Source: Leptospira saintgironsiae | GTDB taxonomy: Bacteria; Spirochaetota; Leptospiria; Leptospirales; Leptospiraceae | Assembly: GCF_002811765.1 (NCBI RefSeq) | Contig: NZ_NPDR01000005.1 | Location: 233,441-297,440 of the forward strand | Length of the DNA: 64,000 nucleotides | Direction of reading: 5' to 3' | Shown: positions 1-8,049 of the stretch, piece by piece | Position numbering within the stretch: position 1 is the first letter of the stretch | Layout: each line of letters starts with the position of its first letter | The notes under the pieces: generated by a model | Told to the model about the DNA's origin: nothing | What the model saw: the letters and a program-made list of their open reading frames with translations, nothing else | Databases searched by the model: none | Translations under genes and position numbers: made by a program

Positions 1-149
1 GTATCGAAGATTCGTTGCTTGCTAAAAATGATAAAAAACTACTTCAAAAAAGTATAAAGCAGGCTGTGAACCAATCTATGGAAGCTGCTCAAAAAGTAGC
101 AGAAGAAAGAATGGGAGAATTTAAATCTCTTCTTTCCGGAATGCCTTAA
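1..149 (+). CDS. ybaB: YbaB/EbfC nucleoid-associated protein, 3' end only
   Basis: The window opens inside a reading frame (codons in frame with position 3) that ends at TAA 147-149. The visible 48 residues have the C-terminal pattern of the YbaB/EbfC family: a short D-S-L-L segment, then a Lys-rich helix and an Ala/Glu-rich helix ending in a Met/Pro tail. YbaB proteins are small dimeric DNA-binding proteins, often encoded next to dnaX and recR; those neighbours would lie to the left, outside the window. Its stop codon directly abuts the stop of the convergent metalloprotease gene, with no base between them. The family call rests on the C-terminus only. Confidence 0.7.
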   Translation, partial: IEDSLLAKNDKKLLQKSIKQAVNQSMEAAQKVAEERMGEFKSLLSGMP

Positions 150-1772
150 TTATAGGCCTTTATATTCACTAAAAATTTTCTGTTTCGTCCGATTCCGAGA
201 GAGTTTAAAGAACTCATGAGGGCAGATCGGACGAGAATCAGTGGACTCAGGAAGAACAATTGCTTCTTCTCCACCTTCGTCATCATTTTCTGTAATTCCT
301 AAAGAAACCGAAATATCTCCTGTTCTTTTCATTTCTGTATTGATCTGCAGAGAATAAAGATTTCCATCTATATTCTTTTTTAATAATACTAATCTCCCGA
401 TCGCATTAGAATTAGAACGATCCGCTTTTACGAATTGTATCTGTCCTGGATTTAATTCTCCTAGTGGAGTGATCTCAGGGATTCTGAGCGGATCGTATAA
501 TTTTCTGAGAACATCGCCGTCTGTCCCTGCTGCAGGAAATGGAAAAGATTGGATTGTTTTAGTGATATCTTGCAAAAATCCAGAAGCTCCATTTGTATCC
601 GTTCCGGATTGTGCAAACTCTGGAGAAACATCTCCTAAAGATTGCCATAAGAATGCTGGATAAATTTTCACAAAAATAGAAGATCCATCCGATCCAAGCG
701 CATCTTTTACTTCCTGAGAAGCAGTTAGGTAATTATTTGCGTTTGTTTTGAATAGATGGAATAATCCGGTCGCATCTGAAGCCCTATAACCTTTAGGACC
801 CTGGACTCCAGTTCTAAAAAATGAATTTCTGGAATTTGTATCACTTCCCGAAATCATATATAAGTATTTCATAAAGGAGTAGGCGAATGCGTAGTCTACC
901 AGGGAATTAAATTTAGAACTTCCGAATATACTATTCCCGTTCACCCCTCTAGAACATGCGTTTGAATTTCTACCTCTATAACAATTGATACGATTGATTT
1001 GGGGGGAATATCCTGCGATATCTGCGGCAACTTCACTCGTTCCTTCATTGATCCAAGCCTCGTCTCTTCCCCCACCTTGGCTCATGATCCTGGCTTCGTA
1101 TTGGAATCGGATCAAGTGTTGGTATTCATGGGCAAGAGTTGCTAAGAATGTATCTGGTTTTCCCTGTGCGAGATCAGAATTACGAACTGTAATCAGTTCC
1201 ACCCCGTCCATATACACTATATTTGAATAATTAGAACGTACTGCATAACTGGAACTGTCTGGGAAATAATCTACAGGATCAAAAAATCCAGCTACAAAGG
1301 AAGAACCTGTAGTACTTCCATCATGTATATCTGAAACGATAACTGCAACTTTTCCATCTCCGTCTAGATCATCCGAAAAGCCGAAAGCCTCGCCTAACCT
1401 AGGATAAATTTTAGAATCGAATTCTTGGGAGATATATTGATAATCTAAAGCGGATTCTAAACCGCTAGTTGCGTAGATGTTTACATGAGAGCCAGATGCT
1501 ACCTTTGTTGTTTGCACACAGCTGGAACTGTTTTTTACAAGATTACGGATCCAGAATGTATTATTGCCGCCACAGGAAATAGATACTTTGGCTAATGAAA
1601 GTAGATCGTCTATAGTAGGTTCTGATTTGTCTTGTGTGTTAAGTGCGTCATTGCTGACTACACAGTCAGAAAGTAAGAATATCAAACAAACCGAAAGTAC
1701 AAACGTATATAAAGATCTGCCTAGTGGCATACAAAGGGACTTCCAAAAACCGTCTCCGGTCGAAACCTTCAT
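150..1772 (-). CDS. M30-like (hyicolysin-type) zinc metalloprotease, probable lipoprotein
   Basis: 540 aa. A hydrophobic N-terminal segment (about residues 21-36) ends at Cys37 in the context L-L-S-D-C, a possible spirochaetal lipobox; the Asp before the Cys is atypical, so secretion is likely but lipidation is less sure. HEYQH at 215-219 is the zinc-binding HExxH motif, and W-I-N-E-G-T-S-E near 240-247 supplies the downstream Glu typical of M30/hyicolysin-like peptidases. A D-x-D-x-D-G segment at about 135-141 resembles a calcium-binding loop. The ATG is preceded by AGGAAAG, which supports this start. Probably exported to the envelope or beyond, where it would cleave proteins; the substrate is unknown. 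It converges on ybaB and is otherwise monocistronic. Confidence 0.7.
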   Translation of the reverse strand: MKVSTGDGFWKSLCMPLGRSLYTFVLSVCLIFLLSDCVVSNDALNTQDKSEPTIDDLLSLAKVSISCGGNNTFWIRNLVKNSSSCVQTTKVASGSHVNIYATSGLESALDYQYISQEFDSKIYPRLGEAFGFSDDLDGDGKVAVIVSDIHDGSTTGSSFVAGFFDPVDYFPDSSSYAVRSNYSNIVYMDGVELITVRNSDLAQGKPDTFLATLAHEYQHLIRFQYEARIMSQGGGRDEAWINEGTSEVAADIAGYSPQINRINCYRGRNSNACSRGVNGNSIFGSSKFNSLVDYAFAYSFMKYLYMISGSDTNSRNSFFRTGVQGPKGYRASDATGLFHLFKTNANNYLTASQEVKDALGSDGSSIFVKIYPAFLWQSLGDVSPEFAQSGTDTNGASGFLQDITKTIQSFPFPAAGTDGDVLRKLYDPLRIPEITPLGELNPGQIQFVKADRSNSNAIGRLVLLKKNIDGNLYSLQINTEMKRTGDISVSLGITENDDEGGEEAIVLPESTDSRPICPHEFFKLSRNRTKQKIFSEYKGL

Positions 1773-1865
1773 GATCTTTCCTATCGAAAAAGGAAACTAG
1801 CTTTACGCCTTGATCCTTTTTGCTAAGGTCAATAATTATTCAGGGTCGAATGGGAGCAAGGATCA

Positions 1866-2651
1866 TTGACTAAAAACGTTCCGAAGATTTGGAAATTTTT
1901 TTCCAAAAAATTTCAATATATCGTAATTATTTCGTTAGGATATAATTGTGGATTTCGTCCTTCTCCCTTACAAAAAGATCCGATCTTAGGTCCACAAATT
2001 CCAGCTTTCGATTCCGTTCCGAATAGCGGAGAATATTTTTCAGAGATCAAAAAAATCCCAACCGGGTTTTATATCCGACAGGTTTATCTAAATCATTCCA
2101 ACAAAAAAGAAATGTTGATCAGTCAACTAACAGTGAGTGAATTTAAAAATTGGGAAGAGACAAGGTTTGAGGGGAAACTAAATTTAGACGAGTCCGGAAA
2201 ATTTTTTAGATTTCGTCCTAGACTTTGTAGGATGTTCACTAGTAAAAATCCTGGGGATCGTTGGACTTTGACTAGAGCATATGAATGCGATCATTTCGAA
2301 TTTCTAATATGGAAATCAGGTCCGGAAGATATTCGTTTAACTCCAGGTCCAGAAGGAGAAGAGGAAGGGATTCTTCTTAAAAAATCTAAATCTTCTAATA
2401 TTTCTCAAATTTCTGCAATTATACTAAAAACGGATCCGACTATTACAAGTATTTGGGGGATTCGCCTATCCAGGGTCAGAAAGGGTGCTAAAGCTATATT
2501 AGAAAAACCAGATGGAAAAAGGACGGAACTGAATACTCTTAAAACTGTAGAAACTACAGGAGAGATTAAAACCGAAAAATCCGATCATGCGCAGCCAGGG
2601 GATATGATCTTATACACAAACCCTGGAGAAGCTAGGCCCCTCGCTCTATAG
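1866..2651 (+). CDS. hypothetical envelope protein, possible lipoprotein
   Basis: 261 aa starting with TTG; a GGGAG sequence lies about 9 nt upstream. The N-terminus is basic, then hydrophobic (about residues 16-27), and reaches Cys28 after G-Y-N, so a lipoprotein signal is possible though weak. The rest is soluble and rich in charged and aromatic residues, with two further Cys (CRMF and YECD) near the centre. No known domain was recognised. It is divergent from the metalloprotease gene and convergent with the LRR gene, so it is probably transcribed alone. A hairpin follows at its stop codon. Confidence 0.55.
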   Translation: MTKNVPKIWKFFSKKFQYIVIISLGYNCGFRPSPLQKDPILGPQIPAFDSVPNSGEYFSEIKKIPTGFYIRQVYLNHSNKKEMLISQLTVSEFKNWEETRFEGKLNLDESGKFFRFRPRLCRMFTSKNPGDRWTLTRAYECDHFEFLIWKSGPEDIRLTPGPEGEEEGILLKKSKSSNISQISAIILKTDPTITSIWGIRLSRVRKGAKAILEKPDGKRTELNTLKTVETTGEIKTEKSDHAQPGDMILYTNPGEARPLAL

Positions 2652-2685
2652 TCCGCCTGCGGGCTTCAGGAGTGAAGCGACTATA
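2647..2685. terminator. hairpin between convergent genes
   Basis: TATAGTC (2647-2653) pairs with GACTATA (2679-2685), and GC (2655-2656) continues the stem with GC (2677-2678) around a one-base bulge. It spans the stop codon of the + gene and ends just before the stop of the - gene at 2687, so it could end transcription from both sides. There is no clear T-run. Confidence 0.5.
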
Positions 2686-2686
2686 A

Positions 2687-3391
2687 TCAGTCTAATCCAT
2701 TCTCCGAACTTAAGATCCTACGTAGGCCAGGAATGATTTTTACATAAGGTTGGATCTTTCTAAAATCAGAAATTTCTTTTGCGGAAACATCTGAACCATC
2801 CAGCTGCAGGTGGATCAGGTTCGTAAGACCATATAGAGGACTTAAATCTTTCACCTGGGTCCCGCCCAGATATATTTCCATTAGCCTTGTACAATTTTCT
2901 AAAGGCCTTAGATCCGTGATCTTAGTATGTTTAAGCTGTAAATGCCTTACACTACATCCCGGCCCCAAAAACCCTAGGTTAGAAATTTGAGAATCTGTCA
3001 GTTCTATTCTAGTGAGCCTATTCCAATGCAGATAATTTTTCAGATCTTGGTCGGCTATTTCTGTTTTGTTTAAAACTAGGCTGTCCAATTTTGCAAAACG
3101 ATTTAATGGAGATAGATCTTTTACTGAAGATCCAGATAGATGAATATATCTGAGTTTAGGAAGATCAGGTAGGCCTTCTAATGATTTAAGATCTTTAGAA
3201 TTTAGTTCTAGGATCTCTAATCTGGAGAATACGGAAAGATCGCTCCAAGTCGGATTGTCTTCGAATCCTAACCAACGGATTTCTTTAGGATATTTGCCTA
3301 AAATTTCACCTTCGGAATTTCGTACTGAAATAAGATGATTCGATTGAGAACAGGCAAATAAGAAGTAGAGGATTAAAAATAATTTCCTCAT
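2687..3391 (-). CDS. leucine-rich-repeat lipoprotein
   Basis: About 234 aa from the ATG at 3391; the frame can be extended to a TTG at 3415, but the ATG places the signal peptide right at the N-terminus (basic M-R-K, hydrophobic run, then L-F-A-C), a good lipobox. The mature part carries about seven LRRs of the bacterial (TpLRR/internalin-like) kind, with recurring L-x-x-L-x-L and K-D-L-S-P-L units. Such LRR lipoproteins are frequent in Leptospira and usually mediate protein-protein contact at the envelope; the ligand here is unknown. Convergent with the preceding gene and divergent from the Fur-family gene. Confidence 0.75.
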   Translation of the reverse strand: MRKLFLILYFLFACSQSNHLISVRNSEGEILGKYPKEIRWLGFEDNPTWSDLSVFSRLEILELNSKDLKSLEGLPDLPKLRYIHLSGSSVKDLSPLNRFAKLDSLVLNKTEIADQDLKNYLHWNRLTRIELTDSQISNLGFLGPGCSVRHLQLKHTKITDLRPLENCTRLMEIYLGGTQVKDLSPLYGLTNLIHLQLDGSDVSAKEISDFRKIQPYVKIIPGLRRILSSENGLD

Positions 3392-3474
3392 TAGATCGAA
3401 TCTATTTGGATTCAATAATGAAGAAAACCAAAAAATTCAAATTTGGAATTTCGAAAATATAATTCGATTCGTAT

Positions 3475-3488
3475 GTAGGAACTCCTAC
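3475..3488. repeat. short palindrome GTAGGA-AC-TCCTAC
   Basis: An intergenic inverted repeat with 6-bp arms and two bases between them, upstream of the Fur-family gene. A closely related perfect palindrome occurs at 42516-42535. Both look like members of one dispersed short palindromic family. Confidence 0.5.
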
Positions 3489-3565
3489 GAGCGCTTTGGA
3501 AGCGGATTTATCGAGTTGACATATGCTTCCTTTTTAGAGCAAGATAAGATTCGAAGCCGGTCTGA

Positions 3566-3964
3566 ATGGAAGAAGATAAAAAATCCGCCTCTCGAAACAC
3601 TAAACAAAAGGGCGAGATCCTGAGAGTCATCCGTGACGCAAAAGGTCCTCTTTCGGTAAAGGAAATCCACGATATCTCTAAAAAATCCATACAGAATATA
3701 GGGATAGCTACTGTGTATCGGTCGGTGAATCATCTGTTGGAATCAGGTTCGATCCATGAGATCCAATTGCCTGGAGAATCTTCCCGTTTCGAGATCAGCC
3801 ATCTTGACCATCATCATCATTTCCATTGTAAAGTTTGCGATCGGGTTTTTGATGTGGAGATTTGTCCTTTCCCTATGGAAAATTTACCCAAGGGATTTAC
3901 ATTAGATTCTCATGAAATTATTTTATATGGCATTTGTTCCGAATGTAATACCTCTCAAAAATGA
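3566..3964 (+). CDS. Fur-family metal/peroxide-responsive repressor
   Basis: 132 aa. The N-terminal half is a winged helix (V-K-E-I-H... I-A-T-V-Y-R-S-V-N-H-L at about 32-57). The C-terminal half has the His-rich metal site D-H-H-H-H-F-H-C (81-88) and two C-x2-C pairs (88/91 and 124/127) that would hold structural zinc. This arrangement suits Fur, PerR or Zur equally, so no subtype is assigned. The stop overlaps the next start (ATGA at 3961-3964), so the repressor is translationally coupled to two envelope genes. A regulator controlling its own operon is a reasonable inference. Confidence 0.85.
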   Translation: MEEDKKSASRNTKQKGEILRVIRDAKGPLSVKEIHDISKKSIQNIGIATVYRSVNHLLESGSIHEIQLPGESSRFEISHLDHHHHFHCKVCDRVFDVEICPFPMENLPKGFTLDSHEIILYGICSECNTSQK

Positions 3965-5547
3965 ATCAAAAAAAAATAAAATCTAAAATAATCTACCTAA
4001 GCATTCTATTCATCGCTTTATTTTCCTTTATAGATAGGATCGTACTGCAAAATCTACTTTTCGAATTTCCGAATGAGCTGGAGTGGGATACTTCTCCTTG
4101 GTTCAATTTTTTAGAAAAAAGAAGAAGGATCCAATTCTCCGAAAATGAAAAAGGAGCATTGATTGTAGGAAGTAGTGTAGCTCTTTATTCTTCTCTTCCT
4201 GAAAGAATGAACGAAAGGCTTAAAGATAAGTCTATCCGCATGGAATTTTATTCTCATCCTGCTCTCACTCCTTCCGATTTCTATTTTTATAAGGAAGATA
4301 TTTCTTCTAAAAAGCCTAAACTTGTATTTTTTGTTTTAAATCCTGCAGATCTTCAATTGGATTTTCTGATCACAGAAAAAGAAAACGAAGCAAGATTAGC
4401 CCAATACAAACAAAATCTTCTCTACCAAGAAAAGTCCATCATCGACTTTCAAAATTTAGAATATTCTGAAAAAGCCTTGGATGATGTTTCCGCAAAAACA
4501 AGGCACCAGAACAGAATGATCTATCCCGCTCAGTATCTAAGAGAGAAGTATGAAGATATTCTGAAAACAGGAAAATCCGCATTTTTATCTCTTCTCTCCA
4601 GATCTTTGTTTTTAGTTGTCCGGTATCGAAGTTTTTTATATGATCCGATGGACGCTTGGATTGAAAACCATCTCAGAAGTGGGAGATCCTACCATTATTA
4701 TACAGGAATTATTCCGGAAGAAGGTATCTATCTAAGAGGATGGGCTAAACCTGAATTTTCAATCGATTGCGAATTGAAAAACGGGGTTTTCGAAGAGAGT
4801 GTATTTTTCCAAGAGAAGAATACAACTTTAAGAATTTGGGGAGAAGGTAAACCGATCCTGCTCGATAGAACTTTCCCTAAGTCCGGTTGGCATACGATCA
4901 AATTTAATGTTCCAGAAAAGTTGGATAAGACCAAACTCAGAATTGCTTCTGATAAAAAAATCTCTTCTTTGCAAGTGGACGCAAGGATTTTCGGAACAGA
5001 GGAAATTTATGGGATCAGACTTTCTCAAAACTTTTGTAGAAATGAGATCCGAAAACATATCTCTTATATTCGAATCCCAGGTTTAGATGACTATAGACTT
5101 TCTAAAATGGATGATACAATATATTCCAAAGATTATACAGAAAGGATCTATGGATACAAAGGGGAAAGTTCTAAAATGTCCAGACTTGTCACTCTTAGAA
5201 TGGCAAAGATCAAATTAGCATCTTCTCCTAAATTTTTTATATGGTCCGAATTGGAATATCTGAAAAAAGCAATTGTGTATCTTGAATCTCAAGGTATCCA
5301 AGTAGTTCTGGTAAATTCTCCTGAAAATCCGATCGAAAGAGAAGTATACGAATCCAGTCCTTGGTATAAAGGATATATTTCTTATTTGGAAAATTTGGGA
5401 AAAACTAAATATAAATTTAAAAATGCAATCTCTGATTTTGAAGATAAAAGATCTTTCTTAGACCCTCATCATTTGACCTACCAGGCTTCCGAAAAATCTT
5501 CAGATCTATATGCAGATTGGATCTTAGAAACATTAACGGCAAAGTAA
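3961..5547 (+). CDS. SGNH-hydrolase-like membrane-anchored protein
   Basis: 528 aa with one N-terminal membrane segment (about residues 9-28), so the body is probably periplasmic. A block-I-like G-S-S motif (V-G-S-S-V-A) lies near residue 70, and a C-terminal D-P-H-H-L-T near 502-507 fits the SGNH catalytic Asp/His block, as in DltD- and AlgX-type O-acyltransferases. A role in acylating or deacylating a surface polysaccharide is therefore plausible, and the next gene (2-bp gap) encodes a polytopic glycopolymer-type protein. It could also be one of the Leptospira-specific families of unknown function that share this fold. The start is fixed by the ATGA overlap with the Fur-family gene. Confidence 0.6.
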   Translation: MNQKKIKSKIIYLSILFIALFSFIDRIVLQNLLFEFPNELEWDTSPWFNFLEKRRRIQFSENEKGALIVGSSVALYSSLPERMNERLKDKSIRMEFYSHPALTPSDFYFYKEDISSKKPKLVFFVLNPADLQLDFLITEKENEARLAQYKQNLLYQEKSIIDFQNLEYSEKALDDVSAKTRHQNRMIYPAQYLREKYEDILKTGKSAFLSLLSRSLFLVVRYRSFLYDPMDAWIENHLRSGRSYHYYTGIIPEEGIYLRGWAKPEFSIDCELKNGVFEESVFFQEKNTTLRIWGEGKPILLDRTFPKSGWHTIKFNVPEKLDKTKLRIASDKKISSLQVDARIFGTEEIYGIRLSQNFCRNEIRKHISYIRIPGLDDYRLSKMDDTIYSKDYTERIYGYKGESSKMSRLVTLRMAKIKLASSPKFFIWSELEYLKKAIVYLESQGIQVVLVNSPENPIEREVYESSPWYKGYISYLENLGKTKYKFKNAISDFEDKRSFLDPHHLTYQASEKSSDLYADWILETLTAK

Positions 5548-5548
5548 A

Positions 5549-6787
5549 ATGTTCGGATTCTTATCTAAATTTTTACAAAATGAAAAATTGAAATCACAGT
5601 GTATTAGCGCTTTAGGAAATCCTAAACTAGTTACTGTAGTTTTTATCATTCTATATTCCTTTTCCTCTTTTTGTGTTTGGAAAAAATACTCTTGGAGCCC
5701 TAGCTCCCAGGTAAATTTTGGGAAAGAATTCGCGGATCAAAACAAAGAGCAAACTCCTCCAGGCGCAATCGTATTCTTAGGAGAGGAGGGGAACCTGGGC
5801 GCAGGTTACGACGGGCAGATCTTTTATTATTATTCTAGAATGTTGTCCGGTCTTAGTTTAGATTGGCCAAATGGTTTCGAGACTAGCTTTAGGGCGCCTA
5901 GGATAGGATATCCACTTTTAGTTTCTCCATTTGGTTGGTTCGGGATGAATGCAACCATCATTGGGATGTACATTCTGAATTTAGGGATCTTCTATCTTTC
6001 TTATCTTGCGATCCGAGACTTATTACCTGATCCTAAAAAATACCTAAGTTCGTTCTATTTATTTTCTCCATTTGCCCTAGGGAGTTATATCCTACTGGTC
6101 TCAGACACAGTAATGATGGGACTAAGCGTTCTAGCGTATTCGTTTTTTATCAGAAATAGATTTATTACCTTCTCCTTATTAGCTGGTCTTGCAATTCTAA
6201 CAAAAGAGCAGGCGATCTTTTTGTTTTTCCCTTTGGGACTGATTACATTATTCCAGAAAGAATTCATAAAAAGTATATGGGTAGCTTCTTCTTTAATCCT
6301 ACCTGTGGTATGGAGTCTATATCTGAGAACCCAATTCCCAGAATGGACCCCAGGAAGTTTAGGCCATTTCTTTGATCCATTCGGAGGGCTTTCAGGATAT
6401 TTTGGGGAACTCCAACAAGCTATAGTTTCAGGAGATCGAAATCTTATTCTTCTGATCAAAAAATTCTCCAGATTCCCATTGGTACTTCTTCTTTTATCCG
6501 GAACCTATCTTTTATTCCGAGGTGATTGGAAGAACGGGCTGGCATTTAGGCTTGGTTTTGGAATTCTTTTATTGACCGCGTATGCGGGAGGTTATGTTCT
6601 CTATTGGGCCACCTACGAGAACGTTTCCAGAATGTTTACATTCAGCATTCCTTTATTAATTTTTTGGGAAAAGGAAGATGATACACTTCCGAGTGGAATA
6701 TATTGGGCTCTAACAGGTATTATTCTAGTTTCGTTTTTAATAAAATTGGCATTCATTTCCAAACCCTTACGTCATTTGGTCTGGTAA
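5549..6787 (+). CDS. polytopic membrane protein, probable cell-surface glycopolymer formation
   Basis: 412 aa with about 8-10 hydrophobic segments. The first extracytoplasmic loop has G-Y-D-G-Q-I-F-Y-Y followed by R-A-P-R-I-G-Y-P-L, a pattern shared by the AZOBR_p60025-type membrane proteins linked to cell-surface glycopolymer formation and resembling GT-C glycosyltransferase loops. It starts 2 bp after the SGNH-like gene and ends a three-gene operon headed by the Fur-family repressor. Predicted to work in the inner membrane on lipid-linked sugar substrates; the enzymatic role is inferred. Confidence 0.65.
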   Translation: MFGFLSKFLQNEKLKSQCISALGNPKLVTVVFIILYSFSSFCVWKKYSWSPSSQVNFGKEFADQNKEQTPPGAIVFLGEEGNLGAGYDGQIFYYYSRMLSGLSLDWPNGFETSFRAPRIGYPLLVSPFGWFGMNATIIGMYILNLGIFYLSYLAIRDLLPDPKKYLSSFYLFSPFALGSYILLVSDTVMMGLSVLAYSFFIRNRFITFSLLAGLAILTKEQAIFLFFPLGLITLFQKEFIKSIWVASSLILPVVWSLYLRTQFPEWTPGSLGHFFDPFGGLSGYFGELQQAIVSGDRNLILLIKKFSRFPLVLLLLSGTYLLFRGDWKNGLAFRLGFGILLLTAYAGGYVLYWATYENVSRMFTFSIPLLIFWEKEDDTLPSGIYWALTGIILVSFLIKLAFISKPLRHLVW

Positions 6788-7094
6788 TTCGGCGCCAATC
6801 TGAATCCCTGTTTTTTTGCAAACAAGTCAGCAAAAATTTTCTTAGACTTGATTCTTCTCAGAAAAGAATTAAAATGGCCGAATTGTAGGTCCGCTGTTCA
6901 GAAATCCGCACGTGTCATTGTAATCAGATCGGTGAAATCCGAGCTTTGCTTCTCTTAGAAACCCTGCTATCCGCGATTTTACCATCATTCAAATCAATCC
7001 CGCTGTTCTTAAAGAGTGTTATGGTCTTACGGAAGGCGAAATTGGTCTCCGTTTGCGAGTCGGAAGCTGCCTAAATATTTTGTTCGAGGAAAGC
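6788..7094. other. intergenic region and leader of the RRM gene
   Basis: About 300 bp with no convincing gene. Short frames here lack ribosome-binding sites and family resemblance. It probably holds the promoter and a long untranslated leader for the RRM protein gene; no clear -35/-10 pair was identified. Confidence 0.4.
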
Positions 7095-7352
7095 ATGCAG
7101 AATCGCAAACTCTTTGTAGGAAATCTTAATTACTCCGTTCGCCAACAGGAAATCAGTGACCTGTTCTCCAACTACGGAGAAGTAGCTTATGCGAAAGTAA
7201 TTGAAGGTAAAGGATTCGGATTCGTGGAAATGGCTAGCGAGGAGCAAGCTGAAAACGCGAAGAACAGTCTAAACGGAACCGAGTTCAAAGGTAGAACTTT
7301 GAATATTGATATCGCAAAACCTCAGACTTTCAACAAACCAAGAAGACATTAA
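7095..7352 (+). CDS. RRM-domain RNA-binding protein
   Basis: 85 aa, a single RNA recognition motif. RNP2 is L-F-V-G-N-L (residues 5-10) and RNP1 is G-K-G-F-G-F-V-E-M (about 38-46). The ATG at 7095 is preceded by GAGGAAAGC, a good ribosome-binding site; the frame extends upstream to 7053, but that part has no RNP homology. Bacterial single-RRM proteins bind RNA and are often cold-induced. Two more RRM genes, much closer to each other than to this one, lie at 56016 and 59892. A strong hairpin terminator follows directly. Confidence 0.9.
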   Translation: MQNRKLFVGNLNYSVRQQEISDLFSNYGEVAYAKVIEGKGFGFVEMASEEQAENAKNSLNGTEFKGRTLNIDIAKPQTFNKPRRH

Positions 7353-7359
7353 TATCTTT

Positions 7360-7384
7360 CTCGGGGAAGCTTAACTTCCCCGAG
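7360..7384. terminator. 10-bp stem-loop terminator
   Basis: CTCGGGGAAG (7360-7369) and CTTCCCCGAG (7375-7384) pair perfectly around a 5-nt loop. It lies 8 bp after the RRM stop and 18 bp before the convergent stop at 7402, so it may serve both strands. Confidence 0.8.
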
Positions 7385-7401
7385 GTTTAGAAAGTAGGCG
7401 A

Positions 7402-7755
7402 TTAAACGCCTACTTCTTCCTCTTCATCCTCGCTTTCTTCTTCTACATTTAGAAGTTCTAGGAGTTCTTTATAGGCTCTGTCTTTTTCTAGAACGCCAGT
7501 TTTCTTAATCGATTTTTTGAGAACATCGTCCCATTTTTTCTGGGGAAGGATCACTTGCATCTCTTCCAAAACTTCCAGAATATTGATATCGTCTTTTGTA
7601 TTAAAGATCTCTGTTGCGTCGTAACGGAATAATCCGGAAAGTTGATCGATAAAATCGCCGACTCCGTTTCCGCCTCCGCGTTTATCTAGGGCCTCTTGTT
7701 TTTTTTGCGCTTTGCGGAGATCTCTTTCTCGTCTCTCCAATTCGGTCCGTTTCAT
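7402..7755 (-). CDS. conserved hypothetical protein with basic N-terminus and acidic C-terminus
   Basis: 117 aa, cytoplasmic. The first 25 residues are a highly charged helix (R-R-E-R-D-L-R-K-A-Q-K-K), the middle is a compact helical region, and the last 14 residues are almost all Glu/Asp ending in V-G-V. No domain was recognised and no function is proposed. The ATG is preceded by GAGAGGG. It shares the hairpin at 7360-7384 with the RRM gene. Confidence 0.6.
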   Translation of the reverse strand: MKRTELERRERDLRKAQKKQEALDKRGGGNGVGDFIDQLSGLFRYDATEIFNTKDDINILEVLEEMQVILPQKKWDDVLKKSIKKTGVLEKDRAYKELLELLNVEEESEDEEEEVGV

Positions 7756-7987
7756 AAGAACCCTCTCTTATCGGCTATACCTGCCATACTTTCGAACCCA
7801 GCTCACGGGCAAAGAAAAAACCCTAAAGAATTCAGGTAGAAAAACTCAAGTAAGCTGCCGATCTGGCGGAAGTTCAGGTTTGATTTGCAAAAACTCTCAA
7901 CTAAAACCGGGAGAATTCTTTAAAATCATTCCAAACTTTCATTCCCATAAGATTAGACCGGGACTAAATTAAAATTCTTTCCGCAAA

Positions 7988-8010
7988 GGCCCTAGTTTTG
8001 GGTCTTTTTT
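7988..8010 (+). terminator. candidate rho-independent terminator on + strand
   Basis: GGCCC (7988-7992) pairs with GGGTC (8000-8004, one G-T pair), followed by six T. It points rightward although no + strand gene was identified between 7385 and 8050. Confidence 0.45.
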
Positions 8011-8049
8011 CGTACAACTTGTTAATAAAAAAGAAGAAGAGGCGCTCTT

